Source of the DNA: Phytoactinopolyspora halophila
Lineage (GTDB): Bacteria > Actinomycetota > Actinomycetes > Jiangellales > Jiangellaceae
Direction of reading: 5' to 3'
Assembly (NCBI RefSeq): GCF_003287285.1
Contig: NZ_QMIG01000002.1
Location: forward strand, 248,001-312,000
DNA length: 64,000 bases
The translations under genes were made by a program, and so were the position numbers. A model generated the notes under the pieces. That model saw only the letters and a program-made list of their open reading frames with translations, made no database searches and was not told where the DNA came from. Below, piece by piece: positions 56,686 through 64,000 of the stretch; position 1 is the first letter of the stretch; every line of letters begins with the position of its first letter.

Positions 56686-57968
56686 CAGTTTTCAGCCTCC
56701 GGGACGAGGGCGCGGAACGCCTCGGTGGTCGGTGCAATGGTTCCCGCCGGTCCGACGACCGGCGTGACGGCGTCGAGCGTCTTCAACCCTTCCCCGGTGT
56801 TGAAGATTACCGTCTCCGCATCCGGGTCGAGCTTGCCTTCGCGAAGTAACTTGGCAAGAACGGCTACCGTCACGCCGGCAGCCGTCTCACCGAAAATACC
56901 TTCCGTTCGAGCCAGCAGGCGGATTCCGTCGATGACGTCGTCGTCGGTGACATCCTCGACCGCGCCACCCGTGCGCCGGGTCACGTCCAGAACATACGGG
57001 CCGTCGGCCGGATTACCGATGGCCAGCGACTTCGCCACGGTATCCGGGCGTACCGGACGCACCACGTCATGTCCAGCTTTATAAGCGGCCGCGACCGGCG
57101 AGCACCCGCTCGCCTGCGCCCCGAAAACAGCCGGCCCCCCGCCGGCTACCAGGCCGAGTTCGGTCAGCTCACGAAATGCCTTGTCGACCTTGACCAGCTG
57201 TGCACCGCTCGCCACGGGGATGACCACCTGTTCGGGAAGCCGCCAGCCAAGCTGTTCGGCCGTCTCGAACCCCAGCGTCTTCGAGCCCTCGGCGTAGTAG
57301 GGGCGGACGTTCACGTTGACGAACGCCCAGTCTTCGTATTGCCCTGCCAGCTCCGAGGCGAGCCGGTTGACATCGTCGTAATTGCCATCGACGGCGACCA
57401 GCGTGGTGTCGTAGACGGCACTGGTGACGATCTTCTGTTGTTCGAGATTGCTCGGGATGAACACGAAACTGCGAATGCCAGCCCGGGCGGCTGCCGCAGC
57501 CACGGCGTTGGCGAGGTTTCCCGTGGACGGGCACGCCAGCACCGAGAATCCGAGCTCACGCGCGGCTGCGAGGGCGACCGCTACCACGCGGTCCTTGAAC
57601 GAATGGGTGGGGTTGGCGGCGTCGTTCTTGACCCACAACGCTTTCATTCCCAGCTCGCGGGCGAGGTTGTCCGCCTTCAGCAGTGGCGTGAACCCCGGCT
57701 CGGTGTTGGGAACTTCCGTGACGTTTCGCGGAACGGGCAGGAGATCCTTGTAGCGCCAGATCGATATCGGACCGGATTCAATCTTCTCCCGGGTGACGTC
57801 CCCGAAGTCGTACGCCACCTCCAACGGACCGAAGCACTCCAGGCACGCGTAGTACGGCCCGAGCTCGGTTGTAGCCGAACACTCACGACATGAGAGGTGG
57901 GTCGCCGGTCCGAGGTCGAGGGCGCTGGCCTCCGAACGCGTCGATGCCGGCGTGTCGGTGATGGTCAT
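56685..57968 (-). CDS. thrC: Threonine synthase-family PLP enzyme (possible homocysteine synthase)
   Basis: 427 residues. The N-terminus is a zinc ribbon (LSCRECSATTELGPYYACLECFGPLE) as in some threonine synthases; PLP binding is shown by NPTHSFKDRVV (Lys) and the ACPSTGNLANAVAAAAA phosphate loop. By family it converts O-phosphohomoserine to threonine. However, it is preceded by a SAM riboswitch and coupled to a sulfur carrier, and hom and thrB are not near. A role as O-phosphohomoserine-dependent homocysteine synthase, as reported for a Streptomyces thrC-like enzyme (from memory, MetM with carrier MetO), fits better. ATG with GGAGGAG upstream; an open extension upstream lies on the riboswitch and is not coding. 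Confidence 0.88.
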   Translation of the reverse strand: MTITDTPASTRSEASALDLGPATHLSCRECSATTELGPYYACLECFGPLEVAYDFGDVTREKIESGPISIWRYKDLLPVPRNVTEVPNTEPGFTPLLKADNLARELGMKALWVKNDAANPTHSFKDRVVAVALAAARELGFSVLACPSTGNLANAVAAAAARAGIRSFVFIPSNLEQQKIVTSAVYDTTLVAVDGNYDDVNRLASELAGQYEDWAFVNVNVRPYYAEGSKTLGFETAEQLGWRLPEQVVIPVASGAQLVKVDKAFRELTELGLVAGGGPAVFGAQASGCSPVAAAYKAGHDVVRPVRPDTVAKSLAIGNPADGPYVLDVTRRTGGAVEDVTDDDVIDGIRLLARTEGIFGETAAGVTVAVLAKLLREGKLDPDAETVIFNTGEGLKTLDAVTPVVGPAGTIAPTTEAFRALVPEAEN

Positions 57969-57984
57969 AAACGAAAACTCCTCC

Positions 57985-58091
57985 CTCATCTGTCCCGCGT
58001 GGCCAGCGGGCCGGACTTGGCACCACTCCCGCGCCAATGCGGGCGGTTGCCGGGGCTTCACCGGGCCGGTCCCTCTGCCCCTCTGGATGAG
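57985..58091 (-). promoter_or_regulatory. SAM riboswitch (S-box/SAM-I clan)
   Basis: 107 nt with the conserved SAM-I core: CTCATC and GATGAG close helix P1; CAGAGGGGCAGAGGGACC, GAAGCCCCGGCAACC and GGTGCCAAGTCC match the SAM-I/IV signature in order. The 3' strand of P1 (GATGAG) runs straight into GGAGGAG, the ribosome site of the thrC-like gene, so control of translation is likely: SAM binding would hide the site. I see no separate terminator hairpin. SAM-IV is the alternative subtype. Confidence 0.88.
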
Positions 58092-58246
58092 TACGTCCGC
58101 ATACATTACGACGCCCACCCGCGACCTCGCGCCTCTCGTCCAGATCGTAAGACAAAATCGTCTCACTTCGTAGACAGATGGGCCCAATGCAGGAGAAAAG
58201 CCCTCTCGCCCTACCCGGTCGCCGAGGTCGCCCCGGAGCACGGACG

Positions 58247-59053
58247 TCACAGCAGGAGCTGGCGCAGCGCCTCCAGCACCCCTTCCGGACCCCGGACCAC
58301 CAAGTCAGCACGATCCCGCAGTTCCGGCACCACGGCGTCCGCTTCGCTACAGATCACCATGCCGGTCACGCCCTCCCGCCGAAGAGCACTCACGGCCTCG
58401 ACAGCAGGGAGATCTCCGATGTCGTCGCCGGCATAGACAACGGCCGAGGGCGACATCTCCGTCACCAGCTCACGCAACGTCGCCCCCTTGTCGACACCGG
58501 CTGGACGCAACTCGAAGACCAACCGGCCGGGCGTGAGCTCCAATCCCGTTTCTCGTGCGATCTCCGTGACATACGGCTCGATCGCCACCAGTGCCGCTGG
58601 TGGATCGGCCGCCCGGCGCGTGTGCACGGCTACTGAATGTCCCTTGTCCTCGATGCTCGCCCCGGACCATCGATCGGCTCGCTCGGGCCGCAGCAAGTCT
58701 TCGACCCGCGCCCGTGCCTCGGCGACGGCCGCCGCATGCGGCGGGCTCTCGAGCTCGCCGGAGGACCATCGTTCCAAACCATAGTGGCCGCACACGATCA
58801 GGCCAGGGACGGAAGAAAACCCGCCCAGCCGCACCGCCTCGGCGGCGGGTCGGCCGGTGATGATCGCCGTTCTCGCTACCCGGTTCGAGATGGCAGTCAA
58901 GACATCAGCGGCTCCCGGAGCCGCGCGAGCATCTTCCGGGCGCTCGACTATCGGCGCCAGCGTCCCGTCGAAATCGAGCGCGACGAGCGTCTCGGACAAG
59001 ACGGGTGCGAGCATGGCAGCGAGCTCTGCGCGCCGGTCGCGGCCCGCGGTCAC
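58247..59053 (-). CDS. otsB: Trehalose-6-phosphate phosphatase
   Basis: 268-residue HAD phosphatase. Motif I ALDFDGTLAPI, IITGRP and the C-terminal VYAGDDIGD are intact; GHYGLERWS and EDKGHSVAVHTRR are typical of OtsB. It completes trehalose synthesis from the product of OtsA, encoded 1.1 kb away on the other strand. GTG start overlaps the stop of the upstream LytR_C gene by four bases. Confidence 0.95.
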   Translation of the reverse strand: MTAGRDRRAELAAMLAPVLSETLVALDFDGTLAPIVERPEDARAAPGAADVLTAISNRVARTAIITGRPAAEAVRLGGFSSVPGLIVCGHYGLERWSSGELESPPHAAAVAEARARVEDLLRPERADRWSGASIEDKGHSVAVHTRRAADPPAALVAIEPYVTEIARETGLELTPGRLVFELRPAGVDKGATLRELVTEMSPSAVVYAGDDIGDLPAVEAVSALRREGVTGMVICSEADAVVPELRDRADLVVRGPEGVLEALRQLLL

Positions 59054-59697
59054 CCTCCGCCCTCGTCGTCCTCGTCATCGACGACCTCGAGGTAGTCGTC
59101 CACGAGGATCACGACCAGGCGATCCGGATTGACTCCCTCGATCGTGGGCTGCACCCGCCCGATCTCGGGAAACTGCTCCGAGAGCGCCTGGGCGTACTCC
59201 TCGTACCCGGGTGGGAAGAAGACGGTCGTCTCCGGGATCTCGCCGGAGTAGTACCCGGTGGCGGCGACCTCCCAGCCACCGTCCTCCAGACGATCCTGGG
59301 CCACGAGCTCCAACCCGTCGATCGTCGTCTGGTTCGCGATGCCCACGGGGGAGCGTAGCTCCGGTGGAGCCGTCACACCCTCGTCTTCGTCGGGCTCGTC
59401 GGGCTCATCCGGGTTCTCCGGCTCGTCGGTTTCTTCCGCATCCTCGCCAGAAGACTCCTCGTCATCGGGCTCGTCGGTGGCGTCATCGGGCGACTCGGTG
59501 GATTCCGTGTCCTCCGTCCCCGCATCGCCGTCCGTCCCGTCGTCGGTGCCCGCGTCGTCGCCGGCCGCCAGGTCATCCGTTTGGTCGCCGTCCGTGTCAT
59601 CCCCGAAGAGGAAAAGTAGCGCGACCACGACACCCACAGTGCCGAGCAGCGCTACGAGCGACGGCCACGCCCGATCAAGTCGTTCGCGCATCGTCAC
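59050..59697 (-). CDS. LytR C-terminal-domain membrane protein
   Basis: 215 residues. One membrane span (SLVALLGTVGVVVALLFLF), an extremely acidic Asp/Glu/Thr linker of about 75 residues, then a LytR_C domain (SPVGIANQTTIDGLELVAQDRLEDGGW). LytR_C domains usually follow LCP domains in cell-wall ligases; here the domain stands alone. GTG, with ATG two codons later. It is coupled to otsB. Confidence 0.88.
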   Translation of the reverse strand: MTMRERLDRAWPSLVALLGTVGVVVALLFLFGDDTDGDQTDDLAAGDDAGTDDGTDGDAGTEDTESTESPDDATDEPDDEESSGEDAEETDEPENPDEPDEPDEDEGVTAPPELRSPVGIANQTTIDGLELVAQDRLEDGGWEVAATGYYSGEIPETTVFFPPGYEEYAQALSEQFPEIGRVQPTIEGVNPDRLVVILVDDYLEVVDDEDDEGGG

Positions 59698-59764
59698 GGA
59701 ACCGTAGATTACGCCACGAGCCGAGCCGCGGGCACGAAGAACGATGTGGACGGCACGTCAACGG

Positions 59765-60067
59765 TCAGGCCTCCGGTGTGGCGCGCCGGGCGGTACGGGC
59801 GCGCGTACGCGACGAACGCAACCGCCGTAACCGTTTCACCAGCATGGGATCTTCGGCCATGGCCTCCGGCCGATCGATCAAGGCGTTGAGCACCTGGTAA
59901 TAGCGGGTAGAGCTCATATCGAACTGTTCACGGATCACCTGTTCCTTCGAGCCGGCGTACTTCCACCACTGCCGCTCGAATCTCAAGATCGCTCGTTCCT
60001 GCTCGTCCAGCGCTCCCGACGGGGCATCCGCTACAGGCATTTCGGCAACCGTGTCCATATCGGCCAT
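59765..60067 (-). CDS. DUF3263 family protein
   Basis: 100 residues. LDEQERAILRFERQWWKYAGSKEQVIREQFDMSSTRYYQVLNALID is the conserved DUF3263 core, a helix-turn-helix related to sigma factor region 4, with a basic tail. It is an actinobacterial protein of unknown function, likely DNA binding. ATG at MADMDTV; a second ATG three codons on. It is divergent from otsA. Confidence 0.9.
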   Translation of the reverse strand: MADMDTVAEMPVADAPSGALDEQERAILRFERQWWKYAGSKEQVIREQFDMSSTRYYQVLNALIDRPEAMAEDPMLVKRLRRLRSSRTRARTARRATPEA

Positions 60068-60182
60068 AGTAAACACACTGGCAAAACCACACGCGCTTCG
60101 ACACAGTACGCCAGGTTTGCCCCTTCCCTCGTGAGGGTGTGGTGACGAAGGCAGGTACCGTAGAAGCGGACGAGGAGGCCAT

Positions 60183-61583
60183 GTGGAAAGCACTGGAAAG
60201 AGCAGCTTCGTCGTTGTCGCCAACCGGCTCCCGGTAGACCGGGTGCTTGCCGCCGACGGCACCCCAACGTGGCGCCGCAGCCCGGGCGGCCTGGTCAGCG
60301 CCCTGGCTCCGGTGATGCGCAAGTATCACGGTGCCTGGGTCGGATGGCCGGGCTCGTCCGATGACGCACCGGGCTCATTCTCCAGCGAGGACATGGATCT
60401 GGTCGCCGTCTCGCTGTCGGCCGAAGAAGTGGCCATGTATTACGAGGGGTTCTCCAACGCGACCCTGTGGCCGCTGTATCACGACGTCATCGTCGCTCCC
60501 GAATATCACCGCGAATGGTGGGACGCGTACCGCCGGGTCAACGAGCGGTTCGCGCGCAAGGCGGCGGACGTCGCCGAGCACGACGCCATCGTCTTCGTGC
60601 AGGATTACCAGCTCCAGCTGGTTCCGAACATGCTGCGCCAGCTTCGCCCCGACCTGAAGATCGGATTCTTCCTGCACATCCCGTTCCCTCCCGCCGAACT
60701 CTTCGCCCAGCTACCGTGGCGCCGGCAGATCCTCGAAGGCTTGCTGGGCGCCGATCTCATCGGGTTCCAGCGCGAAGGCGCCGCCCATAACTTCGCGGCT
60801 CTGGCCGATCGATACACCGAGGCAACCGCAGAAGACCATCGGATCCACACCGCCGACGGCCGCAGCGTGCGTGTCCAGCAGTTCCCCATTTCCATCGACG
60901 TCGCCGAGATCACCGATCTGGTCTCCGAACCCGACGTCGTCATGCGTACCGCACATATTCGCGAAGAGATCGGCTCTCCAGAGCACATGTTGCTGGGAGT
61001 CGATCGCCTGGACTACACCAAGGGCATCGGCCACCGGCTCAAGGCCTTCGATGAGCTGCTCGCCGGTAAGGAGATCACTCCCGACGACGCCGTTCTCGTC
61101 CAGGTCGCCACGCCCAGCCGCGAGCGGGTCGAGGCCTACCAGACACTCCGCGACGAGATCGAGCTCCAGGTCGGGAGGTTGAACGGCGAGTACGGACGTA
61201 TCGGCCAGCCGGCGGTGCATTACCTGCACTCCTCCTACGAACGCCCGGAGTTGGTCTCGCTGTTGCGAGCCGCCGATGTCATGGTCGTTACACCACTACG
61301 CGACGGTATGAACCTCGTCGCCAAGGAATACGTGGCCGCCCGCACGGACCTGCGTGGAGCGCTGGTGCTCTCCGAGTTCGCCGGGGCCGCTGACGAGCTC
61401 GGTGACGGCGCGTTCCTGGTCAACCCGCACGACATCGACGGACTCAAGCGAACCCTTCTCGCCGCAATGCGTATTGACGACGCCGAGGCCGAGCAACGGA
61501 TGCGGGCGCTGCGCGAGCACGTCCTCCACTACGACGTCACACGCTGGGCAGAGGACTTCGTGGCAACGCTGCGCGCTACGTAA
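60183..61583 (+). CDS. otsA: Trehalose-6-phosphate synthase
   Basis: 466-residue GT20 glycosyltransferase joining UDP- or GDP-glucose to glucose-6-phosphate. [43 protein letters not shown] and the C-terminal [10 protein letters not shown] are all present. GTG start after a GAGGAGGCC ribosome site. With otsB it forms the OtsAB pathway for this protective sugar, which fits a salt- or dryness-stressed actinobacterium. Confidence 0.96.
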   Translation: MESTGKSSFVVVANRLPVDRVLAADGTPTWRRSPGGLVSALAPVMRKYHGAWVGWPGSSDDAPGSFSSEDMDLVAVSLSAEEVAMYYEGFSNATLWPLYHDVIVAPEYHREWWDAYRRVNERFARKAADVAEHDAIVFVQDYQLQLVPNMLRQLRPDLKIGFFLHIPFPPAELFAQLPWRRQILEGLLGADLIGFQREGAAHNFAALADRYTEATAEDHRIHTADGRSVRVQQFPISIDVAEITDLVSEPDVVMRTAHIREEIGSPEHMLLGVDRLDYTKGIGHRLKAFDELLAGKEITPDDAVLVQVATPSRERVEAYQTLRDEIELQVGRLNGEYGRIGQPAVHYLHSSYERPELVSLLRAADVMVVTPLRDGMNLVAKEYVAARTDLRGALVLSEFAGAADELGDGAFLVNPHDIDGLKRTLLAAMRIDDAEAEQRMRALREHVLHYDVTRWAEDFVATLRAT

Positions 61584-61601
61584 GCGCGTCACCCGCAGCC
61601 G

Positions 61602-61865
61602 CTATTCGCGCTCGATCTCGGTGTAGGCGAGCCACGCCTGGGTGTCGGCCGCATCGAGGGGCTCACTCGTCGGTTCGGCCACGGGCTCCTGCTCGTCCAG
61701 GATCGCCAGGCTGGCTTCGGCCTGTTCGACGCGAGCGAGTTCCCGGTTTGCCAGGGCGATCAGGGTGCGCAACCCGGAAGCTCCGAACCGGTCACGCACA
61801 GTCTGAACGGCATTCTCGACCACGGGTTCGGTGTCGGACGCGGTGGTTTCGGATTCGTTCATCAT
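61602..61865 (-). CDS. Hypothetical protein
   Basis: 87 residues, acidic. A helical centre (AVQTVRDRFGASGLRTLIALANRELARVEQAEASLAIL) is followed by WLAYTEIERE at the end. ATG (a second follows) with GAGGAGGAG upstream. It is convergent with otsA. No family recognised. Confidence 0.65.
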   Translation of the reverse strand: MMNESETTASDTEPVVENAVQTVRDRFGASGLRTLIALANRELARVEQAEASLAILDEQEPVAEPTSEPLDAADTQAWLAYTEIERE

Positions 61866-62189
61866 CGAAAACTCTCCTCCTCGTCTTCGCGCCCGCATTA
61901 CCGTACCGTGTGACATGCCTCCACCAGTGACCGATTCGGCTGTCACGGCGTGGCGCAATGATGTTCATCATGGAATAACATCCACGCTGCCATCAAATGG
62001 ACAGGCAGTGATAATCGATAACACAGGGGCCAAAGTGGCGAAGATCGACCGTCTCGACACCGGCACGGCGTCGTGACACGTGCGACAGTATCCAGCAAGA
62101 TATGCAGCGGGCCGGCCGGGCAATACGGGGGAGCATTCCGGCCAGACGAAGGTCCGGCCGCTGTTCACGGTCCGAGTACGGGTGATCAC
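61866..62189. other. Gap with AT-richer stretch
   Basis: About 320 bp. The part from 61955 to 62040 is clearly richer in A/T and may hold divergent promoters. A 53-codon frame beginning with ATG at 61917 is open but has no convincing ribosome site. No repeat or RNA gene is seen. Confidence 0.4.
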
Positions 62190-62744
62190 GTGTTCCCTCG
62201 CAGGTTCGCGCTCGTCCGGCACGTCGATCTCACCGGCGTGTCCGGCGTCGGCGTGGTCGCGTACGGCGTGATGTTCGCCGACGGACACGTAGCCCTGCGG
62301 TGGTGTTCGGACCATCCGGCGACGAGCCTGTGGAACTCCATCGACGACCTGATGGCGGTCCACGGACACGGCGACTCGACCAGCGTGCAGTGGATCGACA
62401 GTGCCGAGGATCGCCTCCAGGAAGCCATCGACTCCCTCAACGCGCCGCAGCAAGGACGCCGGGCCCGGCGTGCTCCGCGACAGCTCAACCCCGCAGCCGC
62501 AGAGGAACCGAGTCCCGCACCCCCTCCGCCGCCTCGCGAGGAGTCACCCCCACCGGACGAAGATTCGCCCCCACCGGTATCGGTGCACGCCGCTCCCTCG
62601 ATTCCCCCGGAAACCCAGCAACGAGCAGACAATACGGGGCGGGACGCCGAGCGTGAAGAATCATTTTTACCCGCTCAACGCCGAACTGGGGGCCGGCACC
62701 GGCGCCGCCAGGAGCCAGGCGAGGAGTCCGCCCACCGGAGATGA
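62190..62744 (+). CDS. Hypothetical protein with Pro-rich tail
   Basis: 184 residues. The first 70 (FALVRHVDLTGVSGVGVVAYGVMFADGHVALRWCSDHPATSLWNSIDDLMAVHGHG) form a small beta-alpha domain seen in uncharacterised actinobacterial proteins; the rest is Pro/Glu/Arg-rich and disordered. GTG chosen where the domain begins; the open frame continues 39 codons upstream into poor coding sequence. The function is unknown. Confidence 0.6.
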   Translation: MFPRRFALVRHVDLTGVSGVGVVAYGVMFADGHVALRWCSDHPATSLWNSIDDLMAVHGHGDSTSVQWIDSAEDRLQEAIDSLNAPQQGRRARRAPRQLNPAAAEEPSPAPPPPPREESPPPDEDSPPPVSVHAAPSIPPETQQRADNTGRDAEREESFLPAQRRTGGRHRRRQEPGEESAHRR

Positions 62745-62790
62745 CCCGCGTGCCGCGCCAGGTGCGCGTCGGTGACGCGCGAGCCGTCAG

Positions 62791-63492
62791 CTACGTCGGC
62801 TGCAGCTCGACCCGGAACTGGTACCGGTCACCGCGGTAGACCGAGCGGACGAACTCGACCACATGGCCATCGCGGGAACGCGACGTCCGCTCGAAGAGGA
62901 ACGCGGGCGAATGCAGCGGGACTTCGAGAATCTCCGACTCCCGCTCGTCGGTGACGGTCGCCTCGATGTTCTGCACTCCGCCGGCGATGGCGATCCCGTA
63001 CTGCTCGTGCAGCAGCTCGTAGAACGACGCGTCGTCCAGCTCGTGCCCTTTCAGACCCGGCGCCACCCGGCCCGGTACGTGCAACGTCTCGAGCGCCATC
63101 GGTGCCTCGTCGGCCATCCGTAGCCGCACGACGCGGAGCACGGGATCGCCGGTGGAGATCTCCAGTCGCTTGGCGAGTTTCGGGCTGGCTGACATCTCAC
63201 CGGTATCGAGCGTCTGGCTCGACGGCGTCGCGCCGCGCTGGCGCATGTCTTCGGAGAACGACGAGACCGCCAGGCCCTGGGCGATCTTCGGCCCGGCCAC
63301 GAACGTACCCGCGCCATGCTTGCGCATCAGGCGCCCTTCACGAACCACTTCCTCGATGGCACGGCGTAGCGTCATCCGGGCCACCCCGAACTGTGGAGCG
63401 AGCGCCCGTTCCGGCGGGAGCGCTTCGCCGACGTCCATTTCCGCGATCAGATCGAGAATCTGGTCCCGGACCGAGAGATACTTCTTCGCCAC
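62791..63492 (-). CDS. GntR/HutC-family regulator, DasR-like
   Basis: 233 residues. N-terminal winged helix (LPPERALAPQFGVARMTLRRAIEEV), then a UTRA ligand domain with GTFVAGPKIAQGL, FSEDMRQRGATPSSQTLD and FVRSVYRGDRYQFRVEL, the same signature as DasR/NagR, the GlcN-6-P-responsive regulators. It lacks the longer N-terminus of Streptomyces DasR. ATG start, no strong site. A dre-like operator lies between it and the divergent glycan hydrolase gene. Confidence 0.85.
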   Translation of the reverse strand: MAKKYLSVRDQILDLIAEMDVGEALPPERALAPQFGVARMTLRRAIEEVVREGRLMRKHGAGTFVAGPKIAQGLAVSSFSEDMRQRGATPSSQTLDTGEMSASPKLAKRLEISTGDPVLRVVRLRMADEAPMALETLHVPGRVAPGLKGHELDDASFYELLHEQYGIAIAGGVQNIEATVTDERESEILEVPLHSPAFLFERTSRSRDGHVVEFVRSVYRGDRYQFRVELQPT

Positions 63493-63643
63493 GCTGCCCC
63501 TTCCGATCAGATGCCTGTATTTTCCCGCCCCTTGTCAAGTGTCACAGCAAGGGGAGGGCAGGCAGCGCGCCGCAGGTCGAAAATAATTCTCCGCCGGGTC
63601 TGGACGGATCTGGTACGGATCATCCAGACTGTGGGCCACCCAT

Positions 63644-63659
63644 ATTGGTCTAGTCCACT
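63644..63659. promoter_or_regulatory. dre-like operator
   Basis: ATTGGTCTAGTCCACT matches the DasR element A[C/G]TGGTCTAGACCA[C/G]T at 14 of 16 positions. It lies 14 bp upstream of the GHL10 start codon. An imperfect inverted repeat (GTCTGGA ... TCCAGAC) lies just upstream at 63599-63630. Confidence 0.7.
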
Positions 63660-63673
63660 GAGGAGGATCCTCC

Positions 63674-64000
63674 ATGGCACGATCACTTCGTAGCCGCATG
63701 TTCACCTCGATCGGGGTGGCTGCGGCAGGTCTCCTCGCCACGACGATGGCGGTGCCGTCGACGGCATCCACGAGCGATGATCCACCCGAAGAGTGGCGCA
63801 GCTACTGGGTCGACGCGTTCAACCCGGGGATATACAGCCCGGAAGAAGTCGACAAGCTCGTCGACGACGCCCTGGCCATCAATTCCAACGCCATCATCGT
63901 CCAGACCGTCCGGCGTTACGACTGTTTCTGCAACGACGCGCTGTACCCGCGTACCGATGCCGCAGTCGACGCCGAACCCTACGATCCACTTGCCGAGATC
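63674..64000 (+). CDS. Secreted glycosyl hydrolase-like protein (GHL10/DigH type), 5' part
   Basis: First 109 codons; cut by the right edge. Signal peptide about 1-32 (SLRSRMFTSIGVAAAGLLATTMAVPSTAS), then WRSYWVDAFNPGIYSPEEVDKLVDDALAINSNAIIVQTVRRYD, the start of a GHL10 (DUF187) barrel. The best-known member, DigH of E. coli, cuts peptidoglycan strands stripped of peptides. ATG with AGGAGG 7 nt upstream. The dre-like site and divergent DasR-like gene tie it to GlcNAc signalling. Confidence 0.85.
   Translation, partial: MARSLRSRMFTSIGVAAAGLLATTMAVPSTASTSDDPPEEWRSYWVDAFNPGIYSPEEVDKLVDDALAINSNAIIVQTVRRYDCFCNDALYPRTDAAVDAEPYDPLAEI

Noticed and set aside
57972-58250. N-terminal extension of the thrC-like protein
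   Set aside because: The open frame runs through the SAM riboswitch; the ATG with GGAGGAG gives the family's normal start.
61917-62078. 53-codon frame starting MPPPVTDSAV
   Set aside because: It lies in an AT-richer stretch without a ribosome site and has poor codon bias.

Overview
The window is high-GC, densely packed DNA from an actinobacterium. It carries the usual actinobacterial core families: an IdeR-type repressor, GroEL under CIRCE control, a class E sortase, OtsA/OtsB, the DUF3027, DUF2530, DUF3263 and DUF4031 families, an XPB helicase with its WYL-domain neighbour, and a HelD-type helicase. Several exported proteins are strongly acidic. A Jiangellaceae-like soil or saline actinomycete would fit, but that genus-level guess rests on general impression only.

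Layout. (1) 1-9107 is a cellulose and xyloglucan degradation cluster. It holds a truncated secreted CBM2 protein, a GH74 xyloglucanase, a LacI-family regulator of CelR type, a GH9 cellulase and an AA10 lytic polysaccharide monooxygenase. All four secreted proteins carry a CBM2. A perfect CelR-type operator and two palindromes sharing a GTGAAAGTTTCAC core sit in the promoter regions. (2) 9216-18228 holds a FmdB-like zinc ribbon protein, an acetyltransferase, HelD, XPB, an LCP protein and an XPB-associated WYL protein. (3) 18229-23286 looks like an accessory insertion. Two kinds of non-coding tandem repeat and an AT-richer stretch precede a divergent pair made of a cytosolic subtilisin-like protease and a TPR-CHAT (caspase-like) protease. 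(4) 23471-34219 returns to conserved genes: a HAD phosphatase, a cold-shock protein, two MFS transporters, DUF3027, a sacsin/Hsp90-like ATPase, a DUF2530-like protein, MarR, an RNA 2',3'-cyclic phosphodiesterase and a 27-residue membrane peptide. (5) 34731-44585 holds serC, citrate synthase, pdxH, a thioesterase-like gene, nagA, ideR, an HD hydrolase, an acyltransferase, DUF4031 and cutC. A compact three-way-junction element and a 12-codon ORF with a very long anti-Shine-Dalgarno match lie between pdxH and the thioesterase gene. (6) 44660-50580 holds a SNF2/SWIM pair, groL with two tandem CIRCE elements, and an RHH/MazF-like toxin-antitoxin pair with an operator palindrome. (7) 50641-58091 holds an FAD oxidoreductase, an LPDTG-anchored metzincin with a divergent sortase, and a threonine synthase-family enzyme translationally coupled to a ThiS/MoaD/CysO-like carrier ending Gly-Gly-Cys. 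That last pair is preceded by a SAM riboswitch. (8) 58247-64000 holds trehalose synthesis genes, small actinobacterial proteins, a DasR-like GntR regulator and the start of a secreted GHL10/DigH-like glycan hydrolase behind a dre-like site.

How the genes work together. The first block is a coherent secreted biomass-degrading set under a LacI-family repressor. GlcNAc metabolism links two distant places: nagA and the GHL10 gene both have DasR-type sites, and a DasR-like regulator lies beside the latter. The SAM riboswitch in front of the thrC-like/sulfur-carrier operon argues that this operon makes homocysteine or methionine rather than threonine. The most novel-looking elements are the protease-caspase pair, that sulfur operon, and the structured element and micro-ORF downstream of pdxH.
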